From Planctomycetota bacterium (lineage in GTDB: Bacteria; Planctomycetota; Planctomycetia; Pirellulales; Lacipirellulaceae), in the NCBI GenBank assembly GCA_022614705.1, contig JAKEIB010000374.1, positions 1 through 8,602 on the forward strand: 8,602 nt of DNA. The letters are read 5' to 3'. This document shows, in pieces, positions 5,697 through 8,602 of this stretch (positions within the stretch are counted from its first letter, which is position 1; every line of letters begins with the position of its first letter). The translations under genes and the position numbers were made by a program. Under the pieces are notes generated by a model that saw nothing but the letters and a program-made list of their open reading frames with translations, searched no databases and was not told the DNA's origin.

Positions 5697-7981
5697 GCGG
5701 CCCCTCGCGAATCATCGTACTCGATTGAGCCTTCCGGCGCTACCGGCACGCCTTTAATAAAATCCCAGTCGCGCCAGCGCAACGCCTTCGGCGGCGATGG
5801 CATTGGCAAAGTGACTTCGGCCAGCTTCGCTTCGCCGTTGACGACCCGCCGTGCGTCGGCGTACAAAACGACTGTGATACCTTGCGATGCCTCGCGCAGC
5901 TCAAGCACAGTCGTCACTGGACCGCCATCGAGCCACGCGCTGGCCACATAGTCTGGCTTCTTGCCGGCGTCGTGTCGTTCCCAAGCTTCAGCAAGTTGTC
6001 GTTGCGACAACGCTCCCGTCGGTAGATCCGCCAGCCATTCACGAGCCGCTTGTAAATCGGCCGGGGTATAGGGCAAATGGGCATTGCCGACATCAATGAC
6101 GATGAACGGACGAGTGAAGTCGCCAAGCTTTGCCTTGCGGTTGAGGCGGCCCAGGCGCTGTATAAGTGCAGGAACGGGCGCTAACTCTGTCATCAACAAG
6201 GTCACGCCGGCGAGGTCCAAGCTCATCTCACAGACTTGGGTAGTGCAGGCGACAACCGCGTCACGGCAGTCTGTCTTAAAGGCGTCCACCACAATCTTGT
6301 GACGTTCAACTCGATCGCAATATCGAAATCGCGAATGGTAAATCTTTGGGGCCAAATCAGCGATAGAATCGGCGGCTGCCATCGCGCGATCGACCGTATT
6401 GCTCACCCACAATACCTTGCCGCCGGCTGCGAGCTCGCGCCTTACCCATTCGGCGATGTCGACGGGAGCGTCCTCGCGATGGTATCGCGGCAATGTCTCC
6501 AAATCGTCAGGCCCATGAACCGTCTCCATCTCTTCTCGCCGCGCGCGTTTCAAGCAATTATTTAGCGCTTCGAACCGCGCTTTCGGCAGGCTGGCCGTCA
6601 TGAGCAACACGGGCACGCCAGGCATGTTCTGGAGAAATCGCAACAAAGCGCCGAATAGCCGATCGTCATACGCGTGGATTTCGTCGAACACGAACCCCGC
6701 CCCGGCAAGCGCCGGCCAGGCGTACCTGCCCCGGCGATTGTTTTGCACAAGGCCCAGCACCGTATCGACCGTGCAACTAACGACGGGCGTTGACCAGGCG
6801 TCGAGCGATTCGATGCGAGCGGCGCCGTCCGCCTCGGCATCGGGTTCGTCGCCCTCGACAATCAGCGCCATATCGACGTCGGCCCGACCGTGAAATAAAC
6901 GAGGCTTGAAGGTGAAATCGGGATTGTGCAAATAGTCTCGAAAGCCTTCCGTAGCAGTGCCGGTCGTGGGATAGCAGAGATATAGTCGTTTCTCCGGGTG
7001 ATTGGTCGCTGCCCAGTGATAGGCCGCCAGTGTTTTGCCCGAACCGCACCCAGCTTTTGCAAACGTCACTTCGGCACGTGAGTTACCAATATCTTTCTGA
7101 AACTGCCGTAGATCGATGTCAGGGTCGTTGCGCGCCGCCCGCTCTGCATCGAGCCGCAACCGAACAATATCGGCAAGTTCGCCCGGTTTGGGTGTGTTTG
7201 AAAGCGCGTCGTTGATCCACGATAATCGCTTGGCCGCGTTTTTCACCCGCGGTAGTGCCGAGCCGGCGATATCTGCTGCAATCAAGGATAGCTTCACTGC
7301 TGCTACCAGGCGCTTCTCTTCGTCTGTGAATAGCTCCCATGCCGCGGAGGCTTTGGCCAACCACTGTTCAAACTTTTCAAAGACGAGGCCCGCGCCAATC
7401 AATGGTAGATTCCAAGTTTCGTCAAATTTTGGAGGGTCGATCAGCCCTGCAAATCGTGATGCCATTTCTTGCAGGCAAGTCTTAAAATCGTTGTGACTGA
7501 CGAACACGCTGATCTTGTCGCCCTCGCCTTGCGGCACTCGTCGCCGAGGAGGCGATTCCCGATTGTATGCCGGATGATGACCGCCAATCGCCCACCCGAC
7601 GATTGCGAAATCGGTCTCATCGTTAGCGATTGCCGGAAGCAACCATTCCTTAAGCCTTTCTTGCAGCAATACCGAAATCCATTCGTGTCTCACACCTTGC
7701 GGACGACCGGAACGGTCTTTCAGCCGACAGATCATCCCTTGAAAGTGGTCGTTAGCCTTCCCCAAGTCGTGCAAAGCCGCCGCCAATAAAACGCAACGCC
7801 GCAAGCGATCGCGATAAATTGACGGCTTTAGCCCCAGTGCCCGAAGTTGATCTTCGCCGGTTGCATCGAGCACCTGTAAGGCCGCATCGTGGACGGCAGC
7901 CAAATGCCGTGGTAAGAGCATCCACTCAATTTCCGCCTCGTCGCGCCTGGCACTTTTAGCCCACAATCGTTGGGGATTCAT
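5684..7981 (-). CDS. cas3: CRISPR effector nuclease-helicase Cas3 (HD fused)
   Basis: Read from the ATG at 7981, this protein has 765 residues. It is recruited by target-bound Cascade, then unwinds and degrades DNA. The N-terminal HD nuclease shows H26/H31, H71-D72 in ALHDLGK, H99, H135-H136 in GGHHP and D237. The SF2 helicase shows Walker A G311-CGSGKT-317 (K316), DEIH at 433-436, T462-A-S464, CTTQVCEMSLDL (579-590) and Q608-RLGRLNR-615. All nuclease and ATPase motifs are intact. The start at 7981 forms an ATGA overlap with the cas6 stop and has GAGAGGG (7992-7998) 10 nt upstream. A GTG at 8023 would add 14 residues inside cas6 and seems less likely. The end overlaps the cas8 start by 13 nt. 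Confidence 0.95.
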   Translation of the reverse strand: MNPQRLWAKSARRDEAEIEWMLLPRHLAAVHDAALQVLDATGEDQLRALGLKPSIYRDRLRRCVLLAAALHDLGKANDHFQGMICRLKDRSGRPQGVRHEWISVLLQERLKEWLLPAIANDETDFAIVGWAIGGHHPAYNRESPPRRRVPQGEGDKISVFVSHNDFKTCLQEMASRFAGLIDPPKFDETWNLPLIGAGLVFEKFEQWLAKASAAWELFTDEEKRLVAAVKLSLIAADIAGSALPRVKNAAKRLSWINDALSNTPKPGELADIVRLRLDAERAARNDPDIDLRQFQKDIGNSRAEVTFAKAGCGSGKTLAAYHWAATNHPEKRLYLCYPTTGTATEGFRDYLHNPDFTFKPRLFHGRADVDMALIVEGDEPDAEADGAARIESLDAWSTPVVSCTVDTVLGLVQNNRRGRYAWPALAGAGFVFDEIHAYDDRLFGALLRFLQNMPGVPVLLMTASLPKARFEALNNCLKRARREEMETVHGPDDLETLPRYHREDAPVDIAEWVRRELAAGGKVLWVSNTVDRAMAAADSIADLAPKIYHSRFRYCDRVERHKIVVDAFKTDCRDAVVACTTQVCEMSLDLAGVTLLMTELAPVPALIQRLGRLNRKAKLGDFTRPFIVIDVGNAHLPYTPADLQAAREWLADLPTGALSQRQLAEAWERHDAGKKPDYVASAWLDGGPVTTVLELREASQGITVVLYADARRVVNGEAKLAEVTLPMPSPPKALRWRDWDFIKGVPVAPEGSIEYDDSRGAAWQK
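5701..5706 (-). promoter_or_regulatory. cas8 ribosome-binding site inside the end of cas3
   Basis: Minus-strand GAGGGG lies 4 nt upstream of the cas8 ATG at 5696, within the last codons of cas3. It decides the cas8 start in favour of 5696 over the ATG at 5684. It also implies that cas8 translation begins before cas3 ends. Confidence 0.6.
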
Positions 7982-8601
7982 GACGACGCAGCCCTCTCGT
8001 TCACCGCCACAAACAATCCGCACCCCATGTGACGCTTTCCACCGATACCGTGCTCCTGCAGAATGATCGATTCCGCCAGCGTCAAGTCGTCGGCAACGAC
8101 CTCGTAGCCAACCAACTCGCGCTGTTTCACGCGTACCGTGCGGCGCTTGCCAATCGATAAAGCGGCACCCTCCGAAACCCCGATTTCCGCCATCTGGCGG
8201 CGTGCTGCGTCGGTGAACTTTTCTGGCGTGACGGTTTCCGGTCGAATGTTCGCGACTTTGATGACCACCAGCCGGCTGCGCAGAGCAGTTGCCGGGACAA
8301 GCGTGCGGACGGTGGGAACGCCGACGCGAACACTCGCGTTACCTAACCGAAGTGCTTTGCCCGCCAGCGGCAGCATTGCGGCAATCTGATCATCTGTCAC
8401 TCGGATCGTTAGCGTGCTCCACGGCATGAGCATGAGTTGCCGATTCCCGACCTGCCGGCCGCGAATCGGGTGCACGCCCATACCGTTCTCAGCGTGCACT
8501 TTATCCTCAAGCACCCGAGAAATGGCTCCGTACAGCGCGTAACCGTGATCTGCCGCAATTCCGCTGGTGCCCGTCAGCGTAAAAGACAAGTCCACGTACA
8601 T
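7978..8601 (-). CDS. cas6: CRISPR RNA endonuclease Cas6 (Cmx6 type)
   Basis: This 207-residue RAMP endoribonuclease should cut each repeat in the array transcript to release crRNAs. The sequence closely fits my knowledge of the MYXAN-type Cas6: Y2-VDLSFTLTG at the start, A17-DHGYALYGAISRVL-31, G42-VHPIRG-48, S109-RLVVIK-115, K152-RRTVRVK-159 (with Gly before the Lys), and the glycine-rich L181-QEHGIGGKRHMGCGLF-197 near the end. Candidate catalytic histidines are H19, H44, H184 and H191; which is used cannot be told here. The ATG at 8601 is one base from the window edge. The motif-rich N-terminus suggests it is at or near the true start, though a few residues more cannot be excluded. It is the first gene seen in the operon, and its stop overlaps the cas3 start as ATGA. 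The promoter is outside the window. Confidence 0.9.
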   Translation of the reverse strand: MYVDLSFTLTGTSGIAADHGYALYGAISRVLEDKVHAENGMGVHPIRGRQVGNRQLMLMPWSTLTIRVTDDQIAAMLPLAGKALRLGNASVRVGVPTVRTLVPATALRSRLVVIKVANIRPETVTPEKFTDAARRQMAEIGVSEGAALSIGKRRTVRVKQRELVGYEVVADDLTLAESIILQEHGIGGKRHMGCGLFVAVNERAASS

Positions 8602-8602
8602 A

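Noticed and set aside
5454..5951. 165-codon open frame on the plus strand
   Set aside because: It lies antisense across the cas8/cas3 junction, shows no recognisable domain, and the opposing frames are clear Cas proteins.
1..8602. CRISPR-associated transposon or other mobile cargo
   Set aside because: No TnsA/B/C, TniQ, integrase or insertion-sequence gene is present, and Cas3 is intact, unlike in transposon-encoded Cascade systems.

Overview
The window is an almost complete type I CRISPR-Cas locus, and every protein-coding gene lies on the minus strand. In transcription order (right to left) it reads cas6, cas3, a Cas8-family large subunit, cas7, cas5, a cas4-cas1 fusion and cas2. A leader-like non-coding stretch follows, then what looks like the first repeat of a CRISPR array that runs off the left edge. 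Gene order and protein signatures match the MYXAN variant, best known from the dev locus of Myxococcus xanthus: Cas6/Cmx6, Cas3, Cas8a1/Cmx1/Csx13 (DevT family), Cas7/DevR, Cas5/Cmx5/DevS, Cas4-Cas1, Cas2. Classification schemes differ on where this variant belongs; it is usually placed near subtype I-B.

The organism cannot be fixed from the sequence. The DNA looks moderately GC-rich, and this cas gene set with a Cas4-Cas1 fusion is known from Myxococcota and Planctomycetota among others. A planctomycete-like bacterium is my low-confidence guess. There is no rRNA, tRNA or housekeeping gene to anchor taxonomy.

Layout: 7978-8601 Cas6 (crRNA processing); 5684-7981 Cas3 (HD nuclease plus helicase); 4026-5696 Cas8; 3050-4006 Cas7 (backbone); 2384-3046 Cas5; 611-2326 Cas4-Cas1; 310-606 Cas2; 37-309 leader-like region with a terminator-like hairpin; 1-36 candidate repeat. 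The genes are packed as one operon. cas6/cas3 share an ATGA overlap, cas3/cas8 overlap by 13 nt, and the remaining gaps are 3 to 57 nt. Several ribosome-binding sites lie inside the preceding gene or over its stop codon. The operon promoter must lie to the right of the window.

How it works together (family knowledge): Cas4-Cas1 and Cas2 acquire spacers. Cas6 cuts the array transcript into crRNAs. Cas5, Cas7 and Cas8, plus a small subunit that here may come from an internal start in cas8, form Cascade. Cas3 is recruited to degrade the target. All catalytic motifs I looked for in Cas1, Cas2, Cas3 and Cas4 are present, so the locus looks functional.

The most interesting candidates are an internal Cas11 start within cas8, whose Shine-Dalgarno sequence and spacing are identical to those of cas3, and an inverted repeat straddling the proposed leader-repeat junction. 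I see no transposon, toxin or other non-CRISPR cargo.
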